Shown here in pieces: positions 1-8,819 of a stretch of DNA of 64,000 bases. The number at the start of each line of letters is the position of its first letter. The stretch's first letter is position 1. Source of the stretch: Rebecca billardiae RCC1528 (lineage: Eukaryota > Haptophyta). The stretch spans positions 2,046,001-2,110,000 of the forward strand of contig OZ251222.1 in NCBI GenBank assembly GCA_965240325.2, in the 5' to 3' direction. Both the position numbers and the translations under genes were made by a program. The notes beneath the pieces were generated by a model. That model did not search any database. It saw nothing but the letters and a program-made list of their open reading frames with translations, and was not told the origin of the DNA.

Positions 1-435
1 TGCTCTGCCCGCACTGCTCGCAGCAGCGCGGCTCGCCGCGCGAAGCACGAGCGCCATCGCCGAAAGGATCCTCCGCGGCTTCCGCGCGCCGACGTCGGGT
101 CCGCGAGATCGAGACTGTCCGGGGACGAGATGCCGCCGCTTTGGCGACTCAGCCGCTAAGGTGCCTCGGTCTGAGGTCGGTGCCGTGCCCGCTCGAGCCA
201 GCGCCGACGGCTCCGCAGCCCAGCAGCTCTCGAGCTCGCGCAACTGCGCTGGCGAGCGGCGAGGGTGCACACCTGCGCACCAGCTCAGCAAAAACCTGAC
301 GATCGAGAAAAAGCGCAGCAATGTATTCCCGAAAAGAAGCCACGGCACACGCGCCCTGCACGCAGCGTTTGAAGGCCCATCGCGTCATCCGCGTTGCGGG
401 TGACCGCGGCGCATTTCGGGTCGAGCGGCGCGCGC
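1..435. other. 5' edge, no gene recognised
   Basis: GC-rich sequence upstream of the protease gene. Short open frames are present on both strands, but none has recognisable domains or a convincing composition. It presumably includes the promoter and 5' UTR of the protease gene; I see no clear TATA or CCAAT box. Confidence 0.4.
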
Positions 436-2313
436 ATGGGGTCGGGCGCTGGCGTGATCACGCGTCTCGCGCTCGCAGTGACGGTCGTCGCGACGGCGTC
501 CGACGACGTGGCCCACTCTCACCCCGACGCGCGCGCGACGCACGATCTCCACGCGGAGCTCACCGCGCAGCTGCTGCACTTCCACCGCGTGCGTGCGCAG
601 CCAGCGCGCGCCGACGTGCATGCCGACGCTGCGTCACTCGCGCACACGGACTACTTGTGGCATCGATACGCGGCGCACCACCCGGCGCTCGATCCGCGCG
701 ATGCGCGCGCGCGCGCTGCCTTCTTCCACAGCGCGCGACGCATTGTGGAGCTCGACGCGAGCGACGCGGCGGGCGCGAGGTACGGCTTCACGCACCTCGC
801 CGCTCTCGACGCGGAGGGGTTTGCGGCGCGTCTCGCGAGCTGGCGGCCGCTGCCGCTGCACCACCCGGCCAACAACGCCAGCGCGCTCCCGCGCCTCGCC
901 GCGCGCGCGCCGCGCGGCGCGCTCGATCGCGTGGGCGGGCTCGTGGGCGCGGGCAGCGTGCCCGCCTCGTTCGACTGGTTCGGGCGTGGCGTGCTCACGC
1001 CGGTGAAGGACCAGCGCGACTGTGGCGCGTGCTGGTCCTTCACGACGGTGCAGACCATCGAGTCCGCCGCGGCCGTGATGGGCGGAGCGCTCGCGCCGCT
1101 CTCGGCGCAGCAGCTGCTCGACTGTGACACGTCTTGGAACCAGGGCTGCGTCGGCGGCAACGTCGCGGCGGCGGTGGGCTACCTGCGCAAGTTCGGCTCG
1201 ATGCGCGCGGACGACTACCCGTACCACAACGCGGACGGCGAGCTGTGCCAGTACGTGCCCGAGCTCGTCGCGCTGCGCGTGGGCGAGCTGATCCGCATCC
1301 CGCCCGGCTCGGAGCTCCAGCTGCAGCACGCGCTGCTGCAGTACGGGCCCCTGGCCGTCTCGGTCGACGCGTCCGGCTGGCAGCACTACACGGGCGGGAT
1401 CATCTCGGCGTGCGGCGACGGCGGCGTGAACCACGCGGTGCAGCTCGTGGGCTGGGGCACGGCGAGCGGCGGCGTGGACTACTGGAACATCCGCAACAGC
1501 TGGTCCACGGCGTGGGGCGAGCTCGGGTACGCGCGCATGCTGCGCGGCGTCGGGTGCAACGGCATCGTGGATGAGCCTGCGTACACGTTCGCCATCATGG
1601 GGCAGGAGTGCGTCGCGCTCGACTGCGGCCGCTGCGTGGCGGACACGCAGCGCTGCGGCTGGTGCGCGGGCGCGATGCGCTGCTACGAACGCGCCGCCGG
1701 CGAGGCGATGTGCGCGCGCGGCTGGCTCGACGCCAAGTGTCCGCCCACGCCCACGGTGCCGTCCGCGCTGCACGCGCTCACGTGCGGCCTCGCCGCGGCC
1801 GAGGCGACCGGCCAGCCGCCCGCCTACTTCAGCCTCCGCCTCGACCGCACCGACTGGCGGAACGGCACGGCCTGCCTGCTCGGCTTCGAGATGAACGTGC
1901 TGCAGGCACTCGGCGTGCTGCTCGCCGCGCTCACGCTGCTGTGCTGGGGCGTGCAGTCGCTGTGCGCGCTGTGCTGGCGGCCGCGCTCGCGCCGGCCGTC
2001 CCCGCGCGCGTCGCGTCGAGCGTCCGGCGCCGCCGACATGCTCACCGGCTCGGCCGCCGCGCCGCTGCTCGGCGGCGCCAGGCCCGACGTGCCGCCGCGC
2101 TCCGATCGGTCGGAGCAGCAGCCGCAGCGCATCGTCTCGCTGCCCGGCACCGACTACGTGGTCGACGCGCACACGCAGCGCGTGTACATTAGGCACACTG
2201 CGGCGGCCGGGGGCGCGCGCGGCGGGACGGCGCCGCTCCGCCCCGTCCCCGTGAGGAAGGCGGCGGTGTCGACTGGCGATGCGGGGCCCCAGGACCGTCC
2301 ACCGCCCTCGTGA
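436..2313 (+). CDS. Membrane-anchored papain-like (C1A) cysteine protease with PSI-like module
   Basis: A 625-aa single-exon protein. The ATG at 436 is chosen because it opens directly onto a signal-peptide-like hydrophobic stretch (residues 6-20); an ATG 14 codons upstream is also open. A pro-region (about 30-170) precedes a C1A peptidase domain starting near VPASFDWF. The catalytic set is complete: oxyanion Gln in KDQRDCGACWSF with Cys199, His333 in NHAVQLVGWG, and Asn354 in NIRNSWSTAWGE. After it comes a Cys-rich stretch at 392-435 with the spacing of a plexin-semaphorin-integrin (PSI) module. A transmembrane helix (about 486-514) and a roughly 110-residue basic, low-complexity tail follow. 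Papain-family enzymes are normally soluble and lysosomal or secreted, so this one should be an ectoenzyme or vacuolar membrane protease with its catalytic domain on the lumenal side (inference). Protease identity is secure; the PSI call is weaker. Confidence 0.9.
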   Translation: MGSGAGVITRLALAVTVVATASDDVAHSHPDARATHDLHAELTAQLLHFHRVRAQPARADVHADAASLAHTDYLWHRYAAHHPALDPRDARARAAFFHSARRIVELDASDAAGARYGFTHLAALDAEGFAARLASWRPLPLHHPANNASALPRLAARAPRGALDRVGGLVGAGSVPASFDWFGRGVLTPVKDQRDCGACWSFTTVQTIESAAAVMGGALAPLSAQQLLDCDTSWNQGCVGGNVAAAVGYLRKFGSMRADDYPYHNADGELCQYVPELVALRVGELIRIPPGSELQLQHALLQYGPLAVSVDASGWQHYTGGIISACGDGGVNHAVQLVGWGTASGGVDYWNIRNSWSTAWGELGYARMLRGVGCNGIVDEPAYTFAIMGQECVALDCGRCVADTQRCGWCAGAMRCYERAAGEAMCARGWLDAKCPPTPTVPSALHALTCGLAAAEATGQPPAYFSLRLDRTDWRNGTACLLGFEMNVLQALGVLLAALTLLCWGVQSLCALCWRPRSRRPSPRASRRASGAADMLTGSAAAPLLGGARPDVPPRSDRSEQQPQRIVSLPGTDYVVDAHTQRVYIRHTAAAGGARGGTAPLRPVPVRKAAVSTGDAGPQDRPPPS

Positions 2314-2643
2314 CGTGACTCGTGAGCGCCTGCTCAGTGCCGTCGCCAGGGCCCCGAGCCATTCGCTTAGCTCAGATCGCTGCCAACTTGTGTCATTGTT
2401 GAACTGAGTGGCGCGAAATCTGACGTCGGATCGATCTCGCCCGCGCTGCTCACCAGGCCTGCCCCCCGGCGGCCGTGCTGCCGTGCAGACCCACCGTGTC
2501 ACTCACTACAGGGAGATGTGACGTGACGACGATTCGACGATTCGTCAACGCTCGCGCCAGCCCTCTGCGGTTCGACGGTTGGTCACCTGAAAAGGCCGGC
2601 TCGGGCGGGGAACACGAGCGACGCGCGCGCCACGCCGAACGCC
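2314..2643. other. Intergenic region, nothing recognised
   Basis: The 330 bp between the protease stop and the acidic protein start. No conserved gene or repeat was seen; it would hold the 3' end of the protease transcript and the promoter of the next gene. Confidence 0.4.
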
Positions 2644-3090
2644 ATGTCGGCGCCACCACCGGGGAAGCGGCCCGCTGGACAAGAAGAAGCGGAAGATTTC
2701 GTGCCTGTGCCTGCCATCGACGAGGAAGATACGCTCATCGAAGAAGAGCGCCTCGCGGCGCAAGAGGGAGGGCCCAAGCCGGCTGAAGAGATTGCTTCAC
2801 TCGAGGCCGAAGCCACCCTGCCGATCGAGGAGGTGCTCAAGCGCATGCGGGAGCAGGCGGGGGAGGACGACGACGAGGACGACGATGATGACGAGGACGA
2901 CGACGACGAGGACGAGGGTGAGGATGACGAGGATGACGAGGACGACGACGGCGAAGAGGAGGACGGCGAGGAGGAGGACGGCGAGGAGGACGAAGGCGAG
3001 CAGGGTGAGGAGGGCGATGACTCGGAAGACGATGATGATGACGAACCAAGGCCTAAGCCTCCGGCTGCGAAGCGCAAGAAAGTGGCATAA
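2644..3090 (+). CDS. Small acidic nuclear protein, possible histone-binding type
   Basis: 148 aa. The N-terminal third contains EEDTLIEEERLAA followed about 20 residues later by EIASLEAEATLPIEEVLKRM. This layout (acidic DT-I-EEE, then LPIEELL-like) resembles short acidic motifs in SWR1/EP400- and MIER-type chromatin proteins. Residues about 80-135 are almost pure Asp/Glu, and the C-terminus is a basic nuclear-localisation-like tail (AAKRKKVA). A histone chaperone or chromatin-assembly role is inferred from composition and the motif; there is no full domain match. The Asp/Glu run is encoded by GAC/GAG/GAT repeats, so its length is probably polymorphic. The alternative is a simple low-complexity acidic protein. 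Confidence 0.65.
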   Translation: MSAPPPGKRPAGQEEAEDFVPVPAIDEEDTLIEEERLAAQEGGPKPAEEIASLEAEATLPIEEVLKRMREQAGEDDDEDDDDDEDDDDEDEGEDDEDDEDDDGEEEDGEEEDGEEDEGEQGEEGDDSEDDDDDEPRPKPPAAKRKKVA

Positions 3091-3813
3091 GCCATCTGCG
3101 GCATGCCTGTGGTTGACGAAGCTCTCGCCTCGCTCTTTGTAGCCGCCCGACCACAGCCACCCCAGTGCCACGCGCTCCGCGCGTGAGCTCCGCGCGGAGC
3201 CGGGCAGCCCAGCGAGCCCGCTGGCACCGCTGACGTGCCACCAACCGGGCACCCGATGATGGCCGAAAACTAGAGTGCACTCAATGTCACTGGCGGACAG
3301 GTTGATTGATCGACTGTGTCACTACACATGACCCGGCGTCGGCCGGCGGCGTGAGACGTAGGATCGTGGCCCGGCTGCCAGGCCAGCAGGCAGCATCGGG
3401 CGCCGCATCGGGCCGTCGGCGGCAGTACGAGTCACGCGGGCACTCTGCCACTGGTGGGTCCGTGGGGGAGTGGCCAGTGGGGCCGCTCCGGCCTCCGCCG
3501 TCAGCGCCAGTCCGAGCCGCCGGCCCGCGGAGCCGCCAGTAGCGGCGTACTAGTCCTAGAACACTCGTAAGTAACAGGCCCAGCGGGCGCACAAGTGCCC
3601 ACAAGGCCAAGCCTGACAGACAGACGGGCCGCGTTGCCGTACTTGCCGTTGGCTAGTTGGCAGCACCGAGCACGACGCCGCGGCGCGGGCGGGCCATAGT
3701 GCCCGATACGAAGGTGTCAGGTGTGATCAGTCCGAGGCAGGCGAGCAGCTGCACTGCCCACTCCGCCTCCGGCACTCGCCGGCCACGCGGAAGGGAATGC
3801 GCTGCGCTCAGCC
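3091..3813. other. Intergenic region, nothing recognised
   Basis: 723 bp of GC-rich sequence between two convergent genes (acidic protein + and EsV-1-7 protein -). Short open frames show no family resemblance, and no clear repeat was seen. Confidence 0.4.
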
Positions 3814-6414
3814 TCAGGGCCAGGCCCTCACCCGTCTGGCCATCACCACGGGTCGTACATGCGACGCCGGCGTCGATACGACGCTGGCTGTGACCAGCGG
3901 CGCGGGCAGCTGCGATGGTCGCGGCCGCCACGCTGCCACACTACTGTCCGAGGGTGTGGGTGTGCTCCTGGTGCGCTTCCGCTGTCGTTTGGCAGCGCTC
4001 ACTTCTTTGGTGCTCATCACGTCTTGTTCCTGCCCGCGCTTGTGCGCACCACTCCAAAGGCGCCTCATGCCCGCCAGCTTGTGCACTTCGCATCGGCTGG
4101 CGCGCGCATTGCCCGGCATGCCGAAGTAAGGCCGCGTGGTGCAGCCGGTGTGGTCACACTTGGGGCTCTTCAGGTCGACCATGCCGGCCAGCTTGTGCGC
4201 AGCGCACCGGCTGGCACGCGCGTCGCCCGGCATGCCGAATGAAGGCACCGTGGTGCAGCCGGTGTGATCACACTTGGGGTGCTTCTGGTCGACCATGCCG
4301 GCCAGCTTGTGCACAGCGCACCGGCTGGCGCGCGCGTCGCCCGGCATGCCGAAGTGAGGCCGCGTGGTGCAGCCGGTGTGATCACACTTGGGGTGCTTCA
4401 GGTCGACCATGCCGGCCAGCTTGTGCGCAGCGCACCGGCAGGCGCGCGCGTCGCCCGGCATGCCGAATGAAGGCACCGTGGTGCAGCCGGTGTGATCACA
4501 CTTGGGGTGCTTCAGGTCGACCATGCCGGCCAGCTTGTGCACAGCGCACCGGCTGCCGCGCGCATTGCCCGGCATGCCGAAGTAAGGCCGCGTGGTGCAG
4601 CCGGTGTGATCACACTTGGGGCTCTTCAGGTCGACCATGCCGGCCAGCTTGTGCGCAGCGCACCGGCTGGCGCGTGCGTCGCCCGGCATGCCGAATGAAG
4701 GCACCGTGGTGCAGCCGGTGTGATCACACTTGGGGTGCTTCAGGTCGACCATGCCGGCCAGCTTGTGCGCAGCGCACCGGCAGGCGCTCGCGTCGCCCGG
4801 CATGCCGAATGAAGGCACCGTGGTGCAGCCGGTGTGATCACACTTGGGGTGCTTCTGGTCGACCATGCCGGCCAGCTTGTGCGCAGCGCACCGGCTGGCG
4901 CGTGCGTCACCCGGCATGCCGAAGTGAGGCCGCGTGGTGCAGCCGGTGTGATCACACTTGGGGCTCTTCACGTCGACCATGCCGGCCAGCTTGTGCGTAG
5001 CGCACCGGCTGGCGCGTGCGTCACCCGGCATGCCGAAGTGAGGCCGCGTGGTGCAGCCGGTGTGATCACACTTGGGGCTCTTCACGTCGACCATGCCGGC
5101 CAGCTTGTGCGCAGCGCACCGGCTGGCGCGCGCGTCGCCCGGCATGCTGAATGACGGCTGCGTGGTGCAGCCCTCGTGATCACACTTGGGGCTCTTCACG
5201 TCGACCATGCCGGCCAGCTTGTGCGTAGCGCACCGGCTGGCGCGTGCGTCACCCGGCATGCCGAAGTTAGACCGTTTGGTGCAGCCGGTTTGATAACACT
5301 TGGGGTGCTTCAGGTCGACCATGCCGGCCAGCTTGTGCGCAGCGCACCGGCAGGCGCGCGCGTCGCCCGGCATGCCGAATGAAGGCACCGTGGTGCAGCC
5401 GGTGTGATCACACTTGGGGCTCTTCAGGTCGACCATGCCGGCCAGCTTGTGCACTTCGCACCGGCTGGCGCGCGCGTCGCCCGGCATGCCGAAGTGAGGC
5501 CGCGTGGTGCAGCCGGTGTGATCACACTTGGGGCTCTTCAGGTCGACCATGCCGGCCAGCTTGTGCGCAGCGCACCGGCTGGCGCGCGCGTCGCCCGGCA
5601 TGCCGAATGAAGGCCGCGTGGTGCAGCCCTCGTGATCACACTTGCGGGTCACCACGTCGACCATGCCGGCCAGCTTGTGCGCAGCGCACCGGCTGGCGCG
5701 CGCGTCGCCCGGCATGCCGAAGTAAGGCCGCGTGGTGCAGCCTGTGCGATCACACTTGCGGCTCTTGACGTCGACCATGCCGGCCAGCTTGGCGCAGCGC
5801 CTTGGTACCGTCCTTGGCCTTGGCCGGCAAGGAGACCGTGACCGTGAGGACGGACCGCGAGGGCTCCTCTCAGGGGCGCGCCGGCCCGCCTTCCGCCGCA
5901 GGCTTCCGCGGAGCTTCGCGCACAACACGTCGCCGTGAGCAAGGGCGGCCGAAGCAACGTCAACTCCCAGTGGTGGCACCAAGTGACGGAGGTTGGGCGC
6001 CCCCTCAACTGCTGGCCGATACACACCCTTACCGCTCTGCGCATGGGGAACCCATGCTCGCAGAGCGGCCGGGGCGAATCTCAGGGGCCTGAGGCGGTCC
6101 CGGACGCGCGCCCCGCGGCCACACCTGAGGGTGCGGGCGGGCTCTTCGATCATGTTGGTGAGCTCTCCGCCATCGGGGCGCGCTTCATTGCGCCGCCTCG
6201 CCTCGCGTACGGCGTTCCCGTCGTGCTCGCACTGACAAGGCTGAGCAGAGCGTAGAGTGCCATCATGATTGCATTCGGTTCCAACTTGCTCGCCAGCCAC
6301 TTCCAGCCAGGTGCGCGCGGCTTGGGAGTAGACGATTAGTTCCGTGTGCCCGGGCTCGTCGTGACACCGGCATGCCGATCCCTCCCCAGCCGAGATGTCA
6401 GAGCGCGTGCGCAC
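3814..6414 (-). CDS. EsV-1-7 repeat protein (15 zinc-binding-like repeats)
   Basis: The open frame allows 866 aa. Its core is 15 head-to-tail repeats of exactly 38 aa (114 bp) at about 4071-5790. Each has the EsV-1-7 signature C-x4-C-x16-C-x2-H-x12, for example KCDHTGC, FGMPGDARASRC and AAHKLAGMVD. The domain is known from brown algae (the IMM developmental regulator), from their large DNA viruses and from scattered other algae; zinc binding by the CCCH set is presumed, and the molecular role is unclear. The roughly 60-aa C-terminus is basic and nuclear-like (AAKRQRKRTRSTP). The start is doubtful: everything upstream of about 6011 lies in a transposable element, and 5940-6011 in an older repeat fragment. 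The native N-terminus may therefore be lost, spliced from elsewhere, or replaced. Repeats differ by few substitutions (Asp/Asn, Leu/Val/Gln, His/Ser), which implies recent expansion or homogenisation. Confidence 0.8.
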   Translation of the reverse strand: MRTRSDISAGEGSACRCHDEPGHTELIVYSQAARTWLEVAGEQVGTECNHDGTLRSAQPCQCEHDGNAVREARRRNEARPDGGELTNMIEEPARTLRCGRGARVRDRLRPLRFAPAALRAWVPHAQSGKGVYRPAVEGAPNLRHLVPPLGVDVASAALAHGDVLCAKLRGSLRRKAGRRAPERSPRGPSSRSRSPCRPRPRTVPRRCAKLAGMVDVKSRKCDRTGCTTRPYFGMPGDARASRCAAHKLAGMVDVVTRKCDHEGCTTRPSFGMPGDARASRCAAHKLAGMVDLKSPKCDHTGCTTRPHFGMPGDARASRCEVHKLAGMVDLKSPKCDHTGCTTVPSFGMPGDARACRCAAHKLAGMVDLKHPKCYQTGCTKRSNFGMPGDARASRCATHKLAGMVDVKSPKCDHEGCTTQPSFSMPGDARASRCAAHKLAGMVDVKSPKCDHTGCTTRPHFGMPGDARASRCATHKLAGMVDVKSPKCDHTGCTTRPHFGMPGDARASRCAAHKLAGMVDQKHPKCDHTGCTTVPSFGMPGDASACRCAAHKLAGMVDLKHPKCDHTGCTTVPSFGMPGDARASRCAAHKLAGMVDLKSPKCDHTGCTTRPYFGMPGNARGSRCAVHKLAGMVDLKHPKCDHTGCTTVPSFGMPGDARACRCAAHKLAGMVDLKHPKCDHTGCTTRPHFGMPGDARASRCAVHKLAGMVDQKHPKCDHTGCTTVPSFGMPGDARASRCAAHKLAGMVDLKSPKCDHTGCTTRPYFGMPGNARASRCEVHKLAGMRRLWSGAHKRGQEQDVMSTKEVSAAKRQRKRTRSTPTPSDSSVAAWRPRPSQLPAPLVTASVVSTPASHVRPVVMARRVRAWP
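4071..5790 (-). repeat. 15 x 114-bp tandem array coding EsV-1-7 motifs
   Basis: The period of 114 bp is a multiple of three with no frame break across the array. Because of this periodicity the opposite strand also stays open for hundreds of codons, giving apparent plus-strand frames that are not genes. Units alternate between a few subtypes (RPHFGM, RPYFGM, VPSFGM), suggesting amplification of multi-unit blocks. Confidence 0.9.
5940..6011 (+). repeat. Diverged fragment of a foldback-element arm
   Basis: This 72-bp stretch (CAAGGGCGGCCGAAG... to ...CCTCAACTG) is a diverged copy of the outer end of the foldback elements at 6882, 8011, 8100 and 8724, sharing the blocks TCAACTCCCAGTGG, GGAGGTT and CCCCTCAACT. 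It is interrupted at 6011 by the next element. Confidence 0.7.
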
Positions 6415-8022
6415 AGGCAGTCACAGGCAGTGCGCACTGGTAGCCAAGTGGACGCGTGTGAGCGACGACAAGCCACGACGAGAAAACGGCCGCATCCAAC
6501 CTTCTCACATACCACTAGACCACCGCGCAGAATGCGTCTGAGCCCGCCCATTCCCGCCCATAACGAGTTACAGCGGCTCGATTGTGAGGCGGGTGCAAAG
6601 GCGGCGGGTGAAAGCGAGCCCCGCGCGGGCGGCGAGAGAGACGCGCGTGCATAGACCTGATGCGGGAGTGCCCGAACAACGTGAAGGTGCGTCCATCTTC
6701 CAAGCGCGCGACCGGTCCGACACCGCGCCACGCCAAACGAGCACCACGCGTGTCGCCCCCAGCGCCGGCCACGCGTCCCGAGGCGCTGCCATGTTTCGTC
6801 ACGGGCCCGATCTCTGAGGTTAGCCCCGGCCGCTCTGCGAGCGTGGTTCCACCACGCGCAGAGCGGCCGGGTGTGTATCGGCAAGGGCGGTAAGGGCTGT
6901 CAACTCCCAGTGGCGCCGAGTGGCGGAGGTTGGTTGCCCCTCAACTCGTGCGGCCTCGCGGCGCAGCGGCTAAGTCTCCTGGGGCGCCGCCCAGGAGGGC
7001 GCGTGGGGTGCGCACGCCGCGGGCTCCTGCGGCCGCGGCAGCGGCCGCGGACACGGCGCGCGTGGTTGGTCGCATGCTAGACAGTATGTAGTACCCTCCC
7101 ACGCCGCGCGCCGTGCTCGCCGGTGCCCTCGCCGTGCCTCAGGCCAGCCGCGCACGCGCGCCGCACCAATGGCCAGCCGTGGCCACGCGCCAGCCGCCGG
7201 CGCGCGCGCGGTGCGCGGTGCGGTCGGCGCGGGTCGGGCGCGCGCCCGGGGCGAGGCTTGTGTATGATGGGCGCGCGTCATGCCGCCTCGCGCCGCCGCA
7301 CACGAGCTTGATCACGTTCCACGCGGCTGCTGAAGGGTGCTCGTCGAGCATTCCTCGGCCATCAGAAATGAGCTTGGACAAGCGGCTGTGAGCGCACTGA
7401 GTGCGAGGAACGCGAGCACTTGGGGGCTCGCGTGCCATAGTATGATGCTAGTCGTGCTCATATCAGTGGTCTGCGCTTGTCTATCACGCGTCGCTGCCTT
7501 CCCATGATCGTCTCAACATGAGCATTTTCAAACATGGCAATGCACACTCGACAGCATGAGAACGCGTGCGCGCCGACCCATGCGGGCTCCAGCGCGGCGG
7601 CGCGAGGCGGCATGACGCGCGCCCAACATACACAAGCCTCGCCCCGGGCGCGCGCCCGACCCGCGCCGACCGCACCGCGCACCGCGCGCGCGCCGGCGGC
7701 TGGCGCGTGGCCACGGCTGGCCATTGGTGCGGCGCGCGTGCGCGGCTGGCCTGAGGCACGGCGAGGGCACCGGCGAGCACGGCGCGCGGCGTGGGAGGGT
7801 ACTACATACTGTCTAGCATGCGACCAACCACGCGCGCCGTGTCCGCGGCCGCTGCCGCGGCCGCAGGAGCACGCGGCGTGCGCACCCCACGCGCCCTCCT
7901 GGGCGGCGCCCCAGGAGACTTAGCCGCTGCGCCGCGAGGCCGCACGAGTTGAGGGGCAACCAACCTCCGCCACTCGGCGCCACTGGGAGTTGACAGCCCT
8001 TACCGCCCTTGGTATCGGCCAG
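6012..8022. mobile_element. Non-autonomous TIR element (874 bp before a nested insertion), 9-bp TSD
   Basis: The left end reads CTGGCCGATACACACCC and the right end is its reverse complement, GGGTGTGTATCGGCCAG. The inverted ends run about 80 bp inward and contain a hairpin (CCGCTCTGCG...CGCAGAGCGG at 6030-6070 and 6825-6868). Perfect 9-bp direct repeats CCTCAACTG flank it at 6003-6011 and 8023-8031. The right end is split by the foldback element 6882-8011 and its 7-bp duplication; removing those leaves 874 bp. No transposase was recognised inside. TSD length and TIR structure suit a Mutator-like MITE (inference). Confidence 0.8.
6882..8011. mobile_element. Foldback element, copy 1 (418-bp inverted arms)
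   Basis: A 1,130-bp element. The left arm 6882-7299 and right arm 7594-8011 are inverted copies with only two mismatches noticed over 418 bp; 294 bp of unique spacer lies between them. The termini are CAAGGGCGGTAAGGGCTGTC and its complement. A perfect 7-bp target duplication GTATCGG lies at 6875-6881 and 8012-8018. The uninterrupted target sequence survives in the other end of the host element (about 6012-6028, opposite orientation), so the empty site can be read directly. No coding capacity is apparent. Confidence 0.88.
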
Positions 8023-8099
8023 CCTCAACTGATAAACAGCGCGTCAGCGCGGCCCACGCCCAGACTTGATGCCAGATGTCGCACACATGACCCCCTCCG

Positions 8100-8724
8100 C
8101 AAGGGCGGTAAGGGCTGTCAACTCCCAGTGGCGCACTGGCGCCGAGTGGCGGAGGTTCCGTGCCCCTCAACTCGTGCGGCCTCGCGGCGCAGCGGCTAAG
8201 TCTCCTGGGGCGCCGCCCTGGAGGGCGCGTGGGGTGCGCACGCCGCGTGCTCCTGCGGCCGCGGCAGCGGCCGCGGACACGGCGCGCGTGGTTGGTCGCT
8301 TGCTAGCCAGTATGTAGTACCGGCATGACGCGCGCCCATCATACGCGAGCCTCGCCCCGGGCGCGCGCCCGACCCGCGCCGACCGCACCGCGCACCGCGC
8401 GCGCACCGGCGGCTGGCGTGTGGCCACGGCTGGCCATTGGTGCGGCGCTCGTGCGCGGCTGGCCTGAGGCACGGCGAGGGCACCGGCGAGCGCGGCGCGC
8501 GGCGTGGGAGGGTACTACATACTGTCTAGCATGTGACCAACCACGCGCGCCGTGTCCGCGGCCGCTGCCGCGGCCGCAGGAGCACGCGGCGTGCGCACCC
8601 CACGCGCCCTCCAGGGCGGCGCCCCAGGAGACTTAGCCGCTGCGCCGCGAGGCCGCACGAGTTGAGGGGCACGGAACCTCCGCCACTCGGCGCCACTGGG
8701 AGTTGACAGCCCTTACCGCCCTTG
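8100..8724. mobile_element. Foldback element, copy 2 (internally deleted)
   Basis: A 625-bp relative of the element at 6882-8011. The left arm is cut to about 222 bp (8100-8321) and joins directly to a nearly complete right arm (8322-8724), so the spacer and inner left arm are missing. Both arms share variants absent from copy 1 (GGTTCCGTGCCCC; CCCTGGAGGG). Flanks CCCCTCCG (8092-8099) and CCCTTCCG (8725-8732) form an imperfect 8-bp candidate target duplication. Confidence 0.8.
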
Positions 8725-8819
8725 CCCTTCCGCCTCCATAGATAGCGGCACGAGTGAAACACAGGCGCCTCACTGCTCACCACTGCCAGTGGCCCAGACC
8801 CCAGCCCAGCTACTAGTGT

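Noticed and set aside
3915-5768. Plus-strand frames across the EsV-1-7 array
   Set aside because: Open only because of the 114-bp in-frame period; the translation has no family features, whereas the minus strand keeps all zinc ligands.
6012-6414. Native N-terminus of the EsV-1-7 protein
   Set aside because: The sequence lies within a TIR element with its own target duplication, so it cannot be ancestral to the gene; kept only as part of the maximal open frame.
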